NCBI GenBank assembly: GCA_026129095.1
Contig: JAHCIT010000001.1
Coordinates: 372,245-436,244 of the forward strand
Reading direction: 5' to 3'
Source of the DNA: Deltaproteobacteria bacterium
GTDB lineage: Bacteria; JAGRBM01; JAHCIT01
Length of the DNA stretch: 64,000 nucleotides
Shown here one piece after another: positions 53,512 through 63,069 of the stretch. The translations under genes were made by a program, and so were the position numbers. The notes beneath the pieces were generated by a model. It did no database searches. It was not told the DNA's origin and saw only the letters and a program-made list of their open reading frames with translations. Positions within the stretch are counted from its first letter, which is position 1; every line of letters begins with the position of its first letter.

Positions 53512-54801
53512 TTATGACATTGTTCCACCCGTGGGTGGAACAGCGGAAGATTGCGACTGGGTAGATATGGCTTCGTTGATTCTCCGAATCGACGCTTCGA
53601 ACACCTGCCCGCGCCGGACACGGCGGACCGTTATTTCATGATCACCGATTCGGAATGATTCGCTCGCCTTGGGAACATGCCCAAGGCGCGTAATTATCCA
53701 TTCAGACAGCGTCCTCTGCGGCGGGATATCGCCCGTTATGCCCGTCAGGGCAAATGCATCTTTCGGAGCGAGCTTCCCGCCCAGCATCCAGGTTCCACCT
53801 GGCAAGCTATGAACCATCGACGGCAGATGATCGAATTCGTCCTCGATCTCGCCAACCAGTTCTTCCACCAGATCTTCCAGCGTAACCAGTCCTACGAGCT
53901 TTCTGGCTCCATCCTGAACCAGAGCCATATGGGCGTGCTCTGCAACAAACCGCTCCAGCACCCGGGCAACCGTATCGTCCGCATTAACATATGCCAGTGG
54001 CCTCACGATGCCCTGTACGTTCGTGACATTGGGATTGGTCCGGGCCAGGAACACCAATTCCTTGAAATTGATATACCCCGTTATCTCCGCCGACTTGGTG
54101 TCGGACTTTACCGGGAACCGGGTGTGGGGGTTGAAATGGGCTATGAGCAGATTTTCCACAAGCGTCGAATCAAGTCTCATGTAGACAATCTGGTCAGGTG
54201 GAATCATGACATCGCGTATTTTGAGCCGCCCCAAACGTGCTGCACGGGTGATTATTTTTTCCTGATGGCCACGGATCACGTTTGACGCCCGTGCCAGTGT
54301 CGCAAGCGCGCCAATCTCTTCGGGCACCACCAGGGGGCGGCCGCTTTGGCTTCCCGTGATGTAACGGGGAATCAGGCTGGTAATGGCAATCACTGGTGAA
54401 AGCAGTTTCGTCAGAATCTTCAGCACCGGGGCAACGATGATGGAAAAACGGTAAGCATGAACCACACCAAGGGTTTTCGGAAGAATTTCCGACAGAACAA
54501 GAATTCCCAGAGCAAATCCGAGTGAAAAAGGAATTAGATAAATCGGACCAAGGTGCTTTTCCACCTGCACAGCCACCAGCGTTGCACCAATCATGTTTAT
54601 CAGTGTGTTGCAGATCAGGATTGCTCCCAGCGGGCGGTTGATCTCTTCCTTGAAATCCCCCCACATGGCTGCGATGGCGGGGTGCCTCTGGTGGAGCTGT
54701 GCCAGCTGGCCGGGCGTCAGGCTCAGCACGACGGCCTCCATTACCGAGCAGGCAAAACTACCCAGAAGCGTCAGAAACACGGTGACAATCAGAATTGTCA
54801 T
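53512..54801 (-). CDS. CNNM/CorC-type hemolysin-family membrane protein with CBS pair
   Basis: A 429-residue protein. Residues about 1-180 form the DUF21/CNNM membrane domain with four segments (ICNTLINMIGATLVAVQV, FALGILVLSEILPKTLG). Then come two CBS domains (from RDVMIPPDQIVYM to LVGLVTLEDLVEELVGEI) and the C-terminal CorC/HlyC domain (LPSMVHSLPGGTWMLGG). Members handle Mg2+/Co2+ or regulate such transport; haemolysin is a historical name. The last residues are Gln/Ser/Pro-rich. GGAG lies ten bases before ATG 54801. Confidence 0.93.
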   Translation of the reverse strand: MTILIVTVFLTLLGSFACSVMEAVVLSLTPGQLAQLHQRHPAIAAMWGDFKEEINRPLGAILICNTLINMIGATLVAVQVEKHLGPIYLIPFSLGFALGILVLSEILPKTLGVVHAYRFSIIVAPVLKILTKLLSPVIAITSLIPRYITGSQSGRPLVVPEEIGALATLARASNVIRGHQEKIITRAARLGRLKIRDVMIPPDQIVYMRLDSTLVENLLIAHFNPHTRFPVKSDTKSAEITGYINFKELVFLARTNPNVTNVQGIVRPLAYVNADDTVARVLERFVAEHAHMALVQDGARKLVGLVTLEDLVEELVGEIEDEFDHLPSMVHSLPGGTWMLGGKLAPKDAFALTGITGDIPPQRTLSEWIITRLGHVPKASESFRIGDHEITVRRVRRGQVFEASIRRINEAISTQSQSSAVPPTGGTMS

Positions 54802-54873
54802 GGGCAGCCAGCTCCGGTTGCCGAAGCGGCTGGGACGGCACTGGCAGGGACACTGTCCATGCGCGCTTGGTTC

Positions 54874-56205
54874 CTAGCGGCGAGGCCGGAACGTCTTGGT
54901 CGCCCCCGTAATACCACCGCCCACTACTGGCAGGTCATCCCAGAATCCGGGCGTAGGAGGCGCGCTATAGTTAAACCCTTCCAGAGTACGGACAGGAATT
55001 TTCTCGTTTAATAACGCCTCAACACCCCGGAGCAATGATTCTTCCGACGGCTGACATAGCGTGAATGCCTCTCCCGTGGAGAAAGCCCGTCCTGTGCGTC
55101 CAATCCGGTGGACATAGTCCTCAGCCTGAGTAGGTACATCGTAGTTGATGACATGCGAGATACCCTCGACATCGAGCCCTCTGCTCGCCACGTCGGTCGC
55201 CACCAAAATTCGTATCTTGCCTTCCCGAAAAGCATCCAGGGCGGCGTTACGCTCTGACTGTGTACAGTCAGAATGAAGCTTCACAACCGGGACACCTGTC
55301 CGCTCAATCGCGCGAAACACCTCATTCGTCCGGTTCCGGGTACGGGCGAAGATGATGAAGGTGCCATCAGTCCCGTATTGTTCGAGGATCTTCAGAAGAA
55401 GTTGCTTTTTCAGGTGCGCTGGTACCGGCCAGAGCGAATGCTCGACAGTCTCGGCACGTTCACCATGCCTGGCAACGTCAAGATACTCCGGCTCCTTCAT
55501 AAACTGACGTGCCAGCTCACGAATTACCGGCGGCATGGTTGCGGAAAACATCAGGCTCTGGCGCCCTGCCGGAAGCTTCGAAATGATCCGCTTTACATCC
55601 GGAATAAAACCCATATCGAGCATCCGGTCGGCCTCATCAAGTATGAGAAAACGGACGGCAGAAAATTCAATAGCCCGTTGCTCGGCCAGATCCAGCAGAC
55701 GGCCCGGGGTGGCGACCACAACATCGGCCCCTTTTCTCAGATCCGATACCTGGCCACCCATGCCCACTCCACCGATTACCGGAATAATCTTGAGTGGCAG
55801 ATAGCGGCTGTATTCGGTCAGGTTCTTCTGAACTTGCAGACAAAGCTCGCGGGTCGGCGTCAGGATAAGTGCATGCGGAAGCCGGGATTTGGCTTTTTCA
55901 TGCCGAATGTGATGCAAAAGTGGAAGCCCGAAAGCGGCGGTCTTGCCAGTACCCGTGCGGGCACATGCAACCATATCCCTTCCCTTGAGTAGCACCGGAA
56001 TGGCCCGGTCCTGGATTTCCGTCGCCTGCCTGAAGCCTATATCCTCAACTGCCCAGACCAGTTTTTCGTCAAGGCCAAAACGGGCGAAAGATTGATCGGT
56101 GGTTTCAGTTGTCTGGCCGTCCGTCTGCTGGTGCACGGCATCTGTCGTCTGGTTATTCAAGCTATCTCTTGGTTTAAAGCTTCCAAGCGAGACACTCCAA
56201 GACAT
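54874..56205 (-). CDS. DEAD-box ATP-dependent RNA helicase
   Basis: A 443-residue helicase of the RhlE/DeaD type. Q motif GFRQATEIQDRAIP, motif I ARTGTGKT, Ia PTRELCLQ, II DEADRMLD, III SATMP, V VATDVASRGLDVEGI and VI HRIGRTGRAF are all present. It unwinds structured RNA in ribosome assembly or mRNA decay. The N-terminal 40 residues are Gln/Thr-rich, and no long basic tail follows the core. ATG 56205 is the first ATG; no ribosome site is obvious, and the TTG at 56316 would add an unlikely leader. The upstream 160 bases contain a marked palindrome at 56348-56372. Confidence 0.94.
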   Translation of the reverse strand: MSWSVSLGSFKPRDSLNNQTTDAVHQQTDGQTTETTDQSFARFGLDEKLVWAVEDIGFRQATEIQDRAIPVLLKGRDMVACARTGTGKTAAFGLPLLHHIRHEKAKSRLPHALILTPTRELCLQVQKNLTEYSRYLPLKIIPVIGGVGMGGQVSDLRKGADVVVATPGRLLDLAEQRAIEFSAVRFLILDEADRMLDMGFIPDVKRIISKLPAGRQSLMFSATMPPVIRELARQFMKEPEYLDVARHGERAETVEHSLWPVPAHLKKQLLLKILEQYGTDGTFIIFARTRNRTNEVFRAIERTGVPVVKLHSDCTQSERNAALDAFREGKIRILVATDVASRGLDVEGISHVINYDVPTQAEDYVHRIGRTGRAFSTGEAFTLCQPSEESLLRGVEALLNEKIPVRTLEGFNYSAPPTPGFWDDLPVVGGGITGATKTFRPRR

Positions 56206-56347
56206 CGTATCTGGGAGCTGATCGCCGGCTCGCCCCTCACTGTAAAATCCAGTCAGGGGCAGATGGGGTGAAAACCTCCACACTTCCCCGGCCAAAAACG
56301 GGGAAACGTGACGCAACGCATACTAGCCGGGAGTGATAGGAGTTGCC

Positions 56348-56372
56348 AGTAGTACAACTAGTTGTAACTACT
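56348..56372. repeat. 25-base near-perfect inverted repeat overlapping the ald stop
   Basis: The centre ACAACT-AGTTGT (56354-56365) is a perfect palindrome. It is flanked by AGTAGT on the left and ACTACT on the right with a single unpaired A at 56366. The right arm covers the ald stop codon (56368-56370). It lies about 145 bases upstream of the helicase start. With no loop and no T-run it looks more like a protein-binding operator than a terminator. Confidence 0.6.
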
Positions 56373-57468
56373 GTGTTAAATAAGCCCGTTGGACTCCGTG
56401 ATGAATGATTTCGTGGCCGGCGACATTAATACCACTCCGCCAGACCGGATCCTGGTAAATGACGAGCCGAGGGTCATCACTTGAAAACAGCCGCAGCAGG
56501 TGTGGTTCCAATGCAGACGAAAATGCCTGTGTAGATGTCCTGGGAACTGCCCCTGGCATGTTCGGCACGGCATAATGCACAACCCCTTTGTACACATAAA
56601 CCGGTTTCGCATGGGTTCCAGGCCGTGAGCTTTCGACACACCCACCCTGATCGATTGCAATATCAACAATAACTGATCCCTTTCGCATCTGCCGGACGAG
56701 TCCCCTGGAAACCAGCACAGGCGCCCGCTCTCCCGGCCGGTATGCCGAGGCAATGAGAAGATCGCAGTTTTTCACCTGCCAGTCTGTTTCTGCCAGTTCC
56801 ACAACGGAAATATGCGGGAACTCTTCCCGGACTCCCTGGCGGGCATCACTCGACACATCGATCACTGTCACTTTCGCACCAAAGCCGATGAGACTGCGAA
56901 TCGCTTCGCGCCCTGCTGAACCGGCACCCAGAACGACCACCTGTGCCGGAGCCACGCCGCTGACACACCCGATATACTTCCCCATCGCCTCCGGGTGTTT
57001 GGCTAGCAGCCAAGCACCTTCCAGAGCAGCCATCCGTCCGGCAACTTCGCTCATCGGCGCCAGCATCGGCGCATGACCGCTCAAATCAAGCATCGTCTCC
57101 AGCCCGACAGCCACTCCCCCTGAAGCCAGCAGCGCAGCAGTAACCAGCGGTTCAGCGGCCAGGTGAAGATAACAGAGCAGCGTAATATCTTCGTGGAGCC
57201 ATTTGAGCTCGGGACCAACCGGCTCTTTTACCTTAAGGATGACCCGCGAATACCGCCACAATCGCCTGGCATCATGAATAATCCGAGCGCCCGCGTCCCG
57301 GTAATCCCGGTCGGTGAAGCCACTACGGACTCCGGCGCCAGCCTCTACATGGACCCGAACGCCTGATTGCACCAGCCTTCCAACCAGAGCCGGGGTCGCA
57401 GCTACACGGCCCTCATTCGCCTTTCGCTCCTTCGGAATTCCCACGACGGTCAGTTCAGATACTTGCAT
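56368..57468 (-). CDS. ald: Alanine dehydrogenase
   Basis: A 366-residue NAD-dependent enzyme that interconverts alanine and pyruvate plus ammonia. VGIPKERKANEGRVAATP is the N-terminal block shared with PntA, Lys81 (KVKEP) and His102 (YLHLA) are the active-site residues, VVVLGAGSAGREAI is the nucleotide loop, and VDIAIDQGG carries the catalytic Asp. The PNT proton-translocating partner is absent, which favours alanine dehydrogenase over transhydrogenase alpha. No strong ribosome site precedes ATG 57468. It is upstream of the helicase gene on the same strand. Confidence 0.95.
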   Translation of the reverse strand: MQVSELTVVGIPKERKANEGRVAATPALVGRLVQSGVRVHVEAGAGVRSGFTDRDYRDAGARIIHDARRLWRYSRVILKVKEPVGPELKWLHEDITLLCYLHLAAEPLVTAALLASGGVAVGLETMLDLSGHAPMLAPMSEVAGRMAALEGAWLLAKHPEAMGKYIGCVSGVAPAQVVVLGAGSAGREAIRSLIGFGAKVTVIDVSSDARQGVREEFPHISVVELAETDWQVKNCDLLIASAYRPGERAPVLVSRGLVRQMRKGSVIVDIAIDQGGCVESSRPGTHAKPVYVYKGVVHYAVPNMPGAVPRTSTQAFSSALEPHLLRLFSSDDPRLVIYQDPVWRSGINVAGHEIIHHGVQRAYLTQ

Positions 57469-57528
57469 CAGCTGTACTTATTAGAGGCCGGGGCTGGTCA
57501 TGGCAACCGGCTGTGCTAGTTTGCCGCC

Positions 57529-57605
<77 letters not shown>

Positions 57606-57876
57606 CCAGTCTCCGTTACCGCCATATTTCTTCCAGAATGACTTGTATTGACAGTATGTTTAAAAATTTGTGTGAATTTACGAAATTGGACTATTCACCA
57701 ACAGGTAAGTATTGCGCTGCAAACAGCCAAAATTATTCATGACGGACAGACAGTCTGATTTGTCATTCATATCAATAGGTTCTAACGTCCCGCCGACTTC
57801 AGAATATATTGTCATTAATGACAATCAGTTTCCTCAGAAGTCATATAGTTTTGATCTAAACAGAAGGACACTCAAG
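57606..57876. promoter_or_regulatory. AT-rich leader with candidate promoter
   Basis: This stretch is clearly richer in A/T than its surroundings. It holds a perfect TTGACA at 57648-57653 (weak -10) and, nearer the gene, a good -10 TATATT at 57805-57810 with a poor -35 (TTCTAA, 57780-57785). The latter -10 overlaps the palindrome at 57808-57825, as an operator would. No gene is apparent here. Confidence 0.4.
57808..57825. promoter_or_regulatory. Perfect 18-base palindrome, likely operator
   Basis: ATTGTCATT-AATGACAAT is its own reverse complement over all 18 bases. The half-site TTGTCATT also occurs singly at about 57760-57767, 49 bases upstream. The palindrome overlaps a TATATT -10 and sits 52 bases before the start of the basic protein gene. 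A dimeric repressor site, possibly autoregulatory, is inferred. Confidence 0.6.
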
Positions 57877-58284
57877 ATGGCCCGCCCCAAGAAACAAGAA
57901 ACTATTCTTAAAGATCTGCTGAAGCTGTCACCTGCTGAGCGCCGAGCGCTCCTAAAGCGGGCAAATTCTGCCGGGAAAGACATGAAAAAGCTGAGGGCCC
58001 GTCGCAAGGAGCTTGTGCGCAACATCCGCAAGCTTGAGAAGGAGCTGGCCAAAGTGGACGCCCAGATGGGGGGTGGCTCCGGCGGTCGTGGAGCTCCAGG
58101 CCGCAAGCGGGGGCCAAGATCCCCCGAAGCCACCCGGCAGGCACGGCTTACCCGTTACACAAATTCAGTTCCCAAGCTGAAGGCTGCCATAGAAAAAGCC
58201 AAAGGTGCTGCCAAAGAGAAGCTCCAGGCACGGCTGGCCAAAGCTGAGCGAATCCTCAAGGAACTGGGCGGCAAGGGCCGCTAG
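57877..58284 (+). CDS. Small basic coiled-coil/AT-hook-like protein, possible nucleoid protein
   Basis: A 135-residue, very Lys/Arg/Ala-rich protein not in a family I can name. Residues about 10-65 are heptad-like helix (LSPAERRALLKRA, KKLRARRKELVRNIRKLEKEL). Residues about 68-85 form a Gly/Arg linker (GGSGGRGAPGRKRGPRSPE) recalling AT-hook or H-NS-type DNA-binding loops. The rest is a second basic helix of KAK repeats. Helix-linker-helix plus strong charge suggests DNA or RNA binding, perhaps a nucleoid-associated protein; this is inference. ATG 57877 has AAGGA eight bases upstream; the open frame from 57712 runs through AT-rich sequence without support. Confidence 0.7.
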   Translation: MARPKKQETILKDLLKLSPAERRALLKRANSAGKDMKKLRARRKELVRNIRKLEKELAKVDAQMGGGSGGRGAPGRKRGPRSPEATRQARLTRYTNSVPKLKAAIEKAKGAAKEKLQARLAKAERILKELGGKGR

Positions 58285-58414
58285 GCCCATAGTTCGGTTG
58301 CGGCCCAACTAATTTGGTTCTATCCGCTACTGCAGGATTGCTTGGGTTATGATGCTGTCTTGCAGTGAAACGACAATCTTGCGGGCCGGGTTAATCGGTT
58401 AGGGGTGGGATCTG

Positions 58415-60916
58415 TCAGAATTCCACTTCTGCTTCCGGCATGAGTTTTCGGATGTCGGTTGCGTTGAGATAAAGCGAAGGCGAACGGTCTTTCACACAAA
58501 GGAAACCGTCTGACAACTCGCCACCAGGCCAGATAACGCGCACCTTGAGGTCAAACCGGAGCATGTCTGCGGTTCTCTCAATGACCTTTGCCTTCTTGGC
58601 GGTGGCCTTGAGCTCGTTTGAAACCTCAGTTGTAAAAAACCGCCAGTTACCGGATGGCTTCGCAGGTGGCTCCGGCTCAGGGGCAGACAAAGACGGCGCC
58701 AGTGGCTCCACTTTCGTTGATCCGGAAATAGCCTGAACTGGCTCCGAAGCGCCGCCGAATACCTCTTCAGCCGACATGATCGCCTCAGCTTCTGCGAGTG
58801 CTTTCTCGGTTTCTTCGGGAGTATTGAAGTTGGTGTACCGCATATCCGCGGCTACTTCGGAATCTGTTTCGCGCATCGCGGGGGGCTCTTCAGGAAAATC
58901 CACCATCTTGGCCGGACGTTCACCAAACAAATCCTCCGCCGTGGAAACATCGTCATCAATGGCAACTGCCTCGTCATCGAAAGCCCTGGGAGCTCCTTTG
59001 GCTATCAGTTCGTCAAACTTTCCAGACGGAGCCGGCGCCTCCCCATTTCGCAATTGGGCTGCCTGCCGGGCATGGACCGACAGTATCTCTCCATTTTTCG
59101 GGAGCGTGGAAATCCCATCCAGGTACGCTACGTCGTCATGGGCATAGGCCTCCCCCTGAGCATCACCCGCATCAATTCCGAGCTGGTCAGGAAGTCCTAC
59201 CGGGTCCGTACGGCCTGGTGCCACATCGGAAATCGTTGCACCGCGGCCGGCAAGCGCCTCTGGATCGGTGAGACTTTCAACTTCACCCAATGCAACTTCA
59301 GTCTCTTCGGCAAACATGGGCTCATCGGCCTCTGATACGCCGTCCAGGCTGGCAGAAACCGGCTTGATATCAGCGTCAGAAATACCCGTTTCGTCCGGAA
59401 ACTCCTCCGGGCTGGCAGCGGCCGGGCTATCGGATATTGCAACCGGTTCTTCTTCCGCTATAGCCGACGTTGATACCTCAACGGGCTCCACAAGGTCTGC
59501 ATTGACTGTTTCGCCCGCCACTTGCGCCGCCATCTCTTCAGCTTGCAATGCAAGCTCAGCAGCGGATTCCGATTGCATAACAGGAGACTGCGCTGGTGCG
59601 GCGGAATCGGAAAGATCCCACTCGCTGCTGGGCGGACTAGAAACTGCTACCGGCACATTACTGGCCGTTTCCTGAGCCAGTGACACTGCTTCAGGATCGT
59701 GAGCAGACTCTCGCTGTGCGCCAGGAGCGGGGGATTGTTCGGACAAATCCCAAGCACCGCTGAACTCATCAGAACCTGTCACGGCCTCGCTGGCCACAGA
59801 CTCAGGCTCCGGGGCCGCCTGAGAACCAGCATCCAAATCCTCGAATGGATTTTCATCAGATGGGGTTTCCGCTGCTTCTGATCCGGATGTACCCGGAGCC
59901 GCATCCAGTTCGGCAAACGGATCTTCATCGGCCGCCACGGGAATAGCGTCCATGGAGGCAGCCTCGGACTGCTGGCCGCTTTCGAAACCGGCAGCGAACG
60001 GATCTTCATCCTCAACAGGCTGAACGGGTCCAGCTGTTGCGGCGGCAACCGGTTCCTCCGGCATTTCCGGTTCAGCTAGCGGCTCCGCCTCCGGTTCTTC
60101 GGGAAGCTCAAGCATTTCATCGGGAGCTGCGTCCGTATTCGCATCAGCGGCCGGCGGTGCCTTGGCTGCCGGGGTTCCGCTTTCATCCACATCGTCGAGA
60201 GACCATGTACGGCCGCTCGTGCTCACCATGAGATCGGCGTCCGGGTCAGTCAAAAAGCCATCGTCCTGCTTGGCAGGTGATTCCGGCTTCTGTGAATCAT
60301 AGCGCTGAAAATCAAGATCGCCGCCGCTCTCAAGATCGGAAAGATCTGTCTTGGCAAGTGGACTCCGGGCCGGCTTGCTCCGGCCCAGTTCGTCGGGAAA
60401 CTGGGCTTTGGCGGCCACATTTTCTTCAGTGCCACCGGATAGATCCGAAAAATCGTCTACTGGCTTGGGAGCTGGTTTCGACTTTGGCTTGACGGGAACG
60501 GAACCGCGCGCCGATGGCTGGGACTTTGCAGCCTGGTCTTCACGGCTTGCTGCAGCGATAATTTCCGAAGTGAAGTGGCGGCTGCTCACTCCCTCCTGGC
60601 CAGTCAGCCGCTGGAGGTTTTCCCGGCCTCCAGCAATCGATACCAGATGAAATCCGTGTTGTGATGGGCGTCCACCCGATATGATCCAGACGCACCGCGC
60701 CGAAATGATCGACCGGTCCGGCATCAGAAAATCCAGCGGCTCGTTTGTTACTTTGGAAATGTACGACTTATAAGCAGGATTGCGGAATGGACCGCTTGGC
60801 GAGCCTGACGCCTGAAACATCAGTCTCAGTAGCGAAAAGTTCGGACCCACAGGCAACCATCGGAGGGGAACTCCTCCACCGGACTGGCCGCCACCTTTCT
60901 TGCTAAAAACTGCCAT
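58415..60916 (-). CDS. Acidic low-complexity protein with conserved-looking ends
   Basis: An 833-residue protein I do not recognise. The first 110 residues look folded (GPNFSLLRLMFQASGSPSG, LDFLMPDRSIISARCVWII), as do the last 85 (NWRFFTTEVSNELKATAKKA, VRVIWPGGELSDGFLCVKD, LYLNATDIRKLMPEAEVEF). Between them are about 600 residues of Glu/Asp/Ala/Pro/Ser-rich disordered sequence. It contains recurring short motifs: DEDPFA twice and DENPFE once (59842-60015 region), and AWDLSE/EWDLSD pairs. The architecture suggests a tether or adaptor with many binding sites for one partner. No signal peptide or membrane segment is seen. Ribosome site weak (GGA at 13 bases). Confidence 0.75.
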   Translation of the reverse strand: MAVFSKKGGGQSGGGVPLRWLPVGPNFSLLRLMFQASGSPSGPFRNPAYKSYISKVTNEPLDFLMPDRSIISARCVWIISGGRPSQHGFHLVSIAGGRENLQRLTGQEGVSSRHFTSEIIAAASREDQAAKSQPSARGSVPVKPKSKPAPKPVDDFSDLSGGTEENVAAKAQFPDELGRSKPARSPLAKTDLSDLESGGDLDFQRYDSQKPESPAKQDDGFLTDPDADLMVSTSGRTWSLDDVDESGTPAAKAPPAADANTDAAPDEMLELPEEPEAEPLAEPEMPEEPVAAATAGPVQPVEDEDPFAAGFESGQQSEAASMDAIPVAADEDPFAELDAAPGTSGSEAAETPSDENPFEDLDAGSQAAPEPESVASEAVTGSDEFSGAWDLSEQSPAPGAQRESAHDPEAVSLAQETASNVPVAVSSPPSSEWDLSDSAAPAQSPVMQSESAAELALQAEEMAAQVAGETVNADLVEPVEVSTSAIAEEEPVAISDSPAAASPEEFPDETGISDADIKPVSASLDGVSEADEPMFAEETEVALGEVESLTDPEALAGRGATISDVAPGRTDPVGLPDQLGIDAGDAQGEAYAHDDVAYLDGISTLPKNGEILSVHARQAAQLRNGEAPAPSGKFDELIAKGAPRAFDDEAVAIDDDVSTAEDLFGERPAKMVDFPEEPPAMRETDSEVAADMRYTNFNTPEETEKALAEAEAIMSAEEVFGGASEPVQAISGSTKVEPLAPSLSAPEPEPPAKPSGNWRFFTTEVSNELKATAKKAKVIERTADMLRFDLKVRVIWPGGELSDGFLCVKDRSPSLYLNATDIRKLMPEAEVEF

Positions 60917-61177
60917 TGCGTTCCAACAGTCCTGCGGGAGAAACCGGCCTTGAACCAGTTTCGATATGCTTTCCTCCCGGTTCGGAGGCTACCCGCCTTG
61001 GACATCAAACATAGTGTGGATAGTGCCATAAGTTCAAACCTGCCTCGGAAGGAAATTCACTGATAAAACCACTATTTCCGGCCACTTCGGGACTCCGATG
61101 CAAATTTTCTTCTCCGGACTGGCATCATGGTTCTCTGCCGTGGCCAGCACCCCAGCCAGCGATTATGCTCCAGTCTA

Positions 61178-62083
61178 ATGAATGGTACACCACTAAAAGC
61201 CGGTTCTGTTCGCATTGCCATCGACCAGTTATCCATGCGGCTGGGCGATTTGGATGCCAATCTCGAAAAGCTGGAGGTGGCAGCCGAAAAAGCGGTCTCC
61301 AAGGGAGCTGGGCTGCTCATCACACCCGAGCTGGGACTGACCGGCTACCATCTGAAAGATGCCGTTTGCGACGTGGCTATCGGACGTGGTTCAACCGTAT
61401 GGAGGCGGCTCGAAAAGCTGTCCAAGCGTATTGATCTTGTCGCCGGTTTTGTCGAGCAATCACGTGCCCACCAGTATTACAATGCCGCAGGATACTTTTC
61501 CGCTGGAGAAACCACCCATGTTCACCGGAAGGTATATCTTCCGACATATGGAATGTTCGACGAGCAGCGGTATTTTGCACGTGGTTCCCGGATTGATGTT
61601 TTTGAAACCCGGATTGGCCGGGTTGCAATTTTGATCTGCGAGGATGCATGGCATCCGTCAGCTGTTTATCTGGCTAGTCTGCAGAACCCAGAGATTCTCA
61701 TAATTCCGTCCAGTTCCCCCATGCGGGGAGTCGCTGCCCGACCCGGAAAGCGGGGGACCCGTCGCGCGGCAAGTTCCGCCGGATGGGAGGAAATGAACCG
61801 GACTTACGCACGGCTGTATTCAGTGCATCTTGCATATGCCAATCGTGTCGGAGTGGAAGATGGCGTTGGATTTTCCGGCGGCTCTCATATCGTCGATCCG
61901 CATGGGCAAACGACCGCGCAGGCTCCTTATGGCGAAGAATTCCTCTTGCTGGCAGACATAGACAAGAGCGACATACGCCGGAGCCGCCAGCAGACGCCTG
62001 TCATCCGGGATGAAAACTTCGAATTTACTTTCAGTGAAATGGAGCGTATCCGGCGTCTTCGCTGGGAACAGGAACCTGGATGA
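61178..62083 (+). CDS. Nitrilase-family glutaminase subunit of NAD+ synthetase
   Basis: A 301-residue carbon-nitrogen hydrolase. The catalytic triad is Glu51 (TPELGLTGY), Lys118 ([10 protein letters not shown]) and Cys154 (ILICEDAW). The insert [22 protein letters not shown] is typical of the glutaminase half of glutamine-dependent NAD synthetases. It releases ammonia from glutamine for the synthetase encoded immediately downstream, whose ATG overlaps this stop. In many bacteria the two are fused; here they are separate genes. ATG 61178 is chosen by homology, and a longer start at 61127 is possible. The 260 bases between it and the divergent acidic-protein gene show no other gene. Confidence 0.9.
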   Translation: MNGTPLKAGSVRIAIDQLSMRLGDLDANLEKLEVAAEKAVSKGAGLLITPELGLTGYHLKDAVCDVAIGRGSTVWRRLEKLSKRIDLVAGFVEQSRAHQYYNAAGYFSAGETTHVHRKVYLPTYGMFDEQRYFARGSRIDVFETRIGRVAILICEDAWHPSAVYLASLQNPEILIIPSSSPMRGVAARPGKRGTRRAASSAGWEEMNRTYARLYSVHLAYANRVGVEDGVGFSGGSHIVDPHGQTTAQAPYGEEFLLLADIDKSDIRRSRQQTPVIRDENFEFTFSEMERIRRLRWEQEPG

Positions 62084-62964
62084 GCGGCCGCCGCAAAGCT
62101 TCTGCACTGAACGGGCCTATCAGTTTTGACCCAGCCATATGGCTTGAGCAGCTCATTATTGACGAAGAACTGACGGTACGGATTCTTACGGCATTCCTCA
62201 AGGAAGAAATCTCCAAAACCGGTTCCCGGAAGGCAGTTCTGGGGCTGTCGGGTGGCATTGATTCGGCACTCGTCCTGTATCTGGCGGTGAAAGCACTGGG
62301 ACCGGACAATGTTCTGGGAGTCACGATGCCCTACAGGCAATCGAGCCCACAAAGCCTTGCCGACGCACTCGAAGCAGTACGCGACACCGGCTGCCGTCAT
62401 GAAGTCGTCGAAATCACTCCCCAGATTGACGCCCATTTCAGCCGTTTTCCGGATGCCTCGCGCCTCCGGCGTGCAAACAAGATGGCTCGCGAGCGAATGA
62501 CGATACTCTATGACCTCTCGGCCCGGGATGGTTCCCTCGTTCTCGGCACTTCAAACAAGACAGAACTGCTGCTTGGCTATGGCACTCTTTACGGAGATAT
62601 GGCGAGCGCACTCAATGCCATTGGTGATCTCTACAAGACGCAGGTATGGCAGCTCTCCCGTTATCTGGGCGTGCCGGATTCCATTGTAAAAAAGCCGCCG
62701 ACCGCTGACTTGTGGGAAGGCCAGACAGACGAGGCTGAGCTGGGATTCACCTATGGACAGGCAGATGCCGCACTGTATCTTTTCATTGAAGAACGCCGGA
62801 CCCGTAATGAAATTATCGCGGCCGGGATACCGGAGACATTCTGTGATCTCATTCTGAGAAAAGTGCGGAGTTCCCAATTCAAGCGGCGGCTTCCGGTCAT
62901 CGCCAAACTGGGATCACGCACCATAGACCGTGATTTCCGCTATGCCCGCGACTGGGGAATGTAG
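62080..62964 (+). CDS. nadE: NAD+ synthetase
   Basis: A 294-residue adenine-nucleotide alpha-hydrolase that amidates deamido-NAD to NAD+. The PP-loop is [10 protein letters not shown] (SGGIDS at 57-62), [15 protein letters not shown] and [18 protein letters not shown] follow, and [20 protein letters not shown] binds the nicotinate end. It would take ammonia from the upstream glutaminase-like subunit; ATGA overlap couples their translation. Length fits the synthetase domain alone. It is followed after a gap by the cobalamin riboswitch. Confidence 0.96.
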   Translation: MSGRRKASALNGPISFDPAIWLEQLIIDEELTVRILTAFLKEEISKTGSRKAVLGLSGGIDSALVLYLAVKALGPDNVLGVTMPYRQSSPQSLADALEAVRDTGCRHEVVEITPQIDAHFSRFPDASRLRRANKMARERMTILYDLSARDGSLVLGTSNKTELLLGYGTLYGDMASALNAIGDLYKTQVWQLSRYLGVPDSIVKKPPTADLWEGQTDEAELGFTYGQADAALYLFIEERRTRNEIIAAGIPETFCDLILRKVRSSQFKRRLPVIAKLGSRTIDRDFRYARDWGM

Positions 62965-62983
62965 CCACGGTTAAACTTTTACC

Positions 62984-63012
62984 TTGACAGTCCAGCGCTA
63001 CTTCTTCATTGT
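62984..63012 (+). promoter_or_regulatory. Candidate promoter upstream of the cobalamin riboswitch
   Basis: A perfect -35 TTGACA (62984-62989) is followed at 17 bases by CATTGT (63007-63012), a poor -10. It lies 20 bases after the nadE stop and about 60 before the aptamer, the right place to drive the riboswitch-receptor transcript. Activity is inferred. Confidence 0.35.
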
Positions 63013-63069
63013 TTGTCTCGGAGCCAGTATCAGCATTGCTGAAGCTGGCGCCAATAGATAAGCCGTTCC

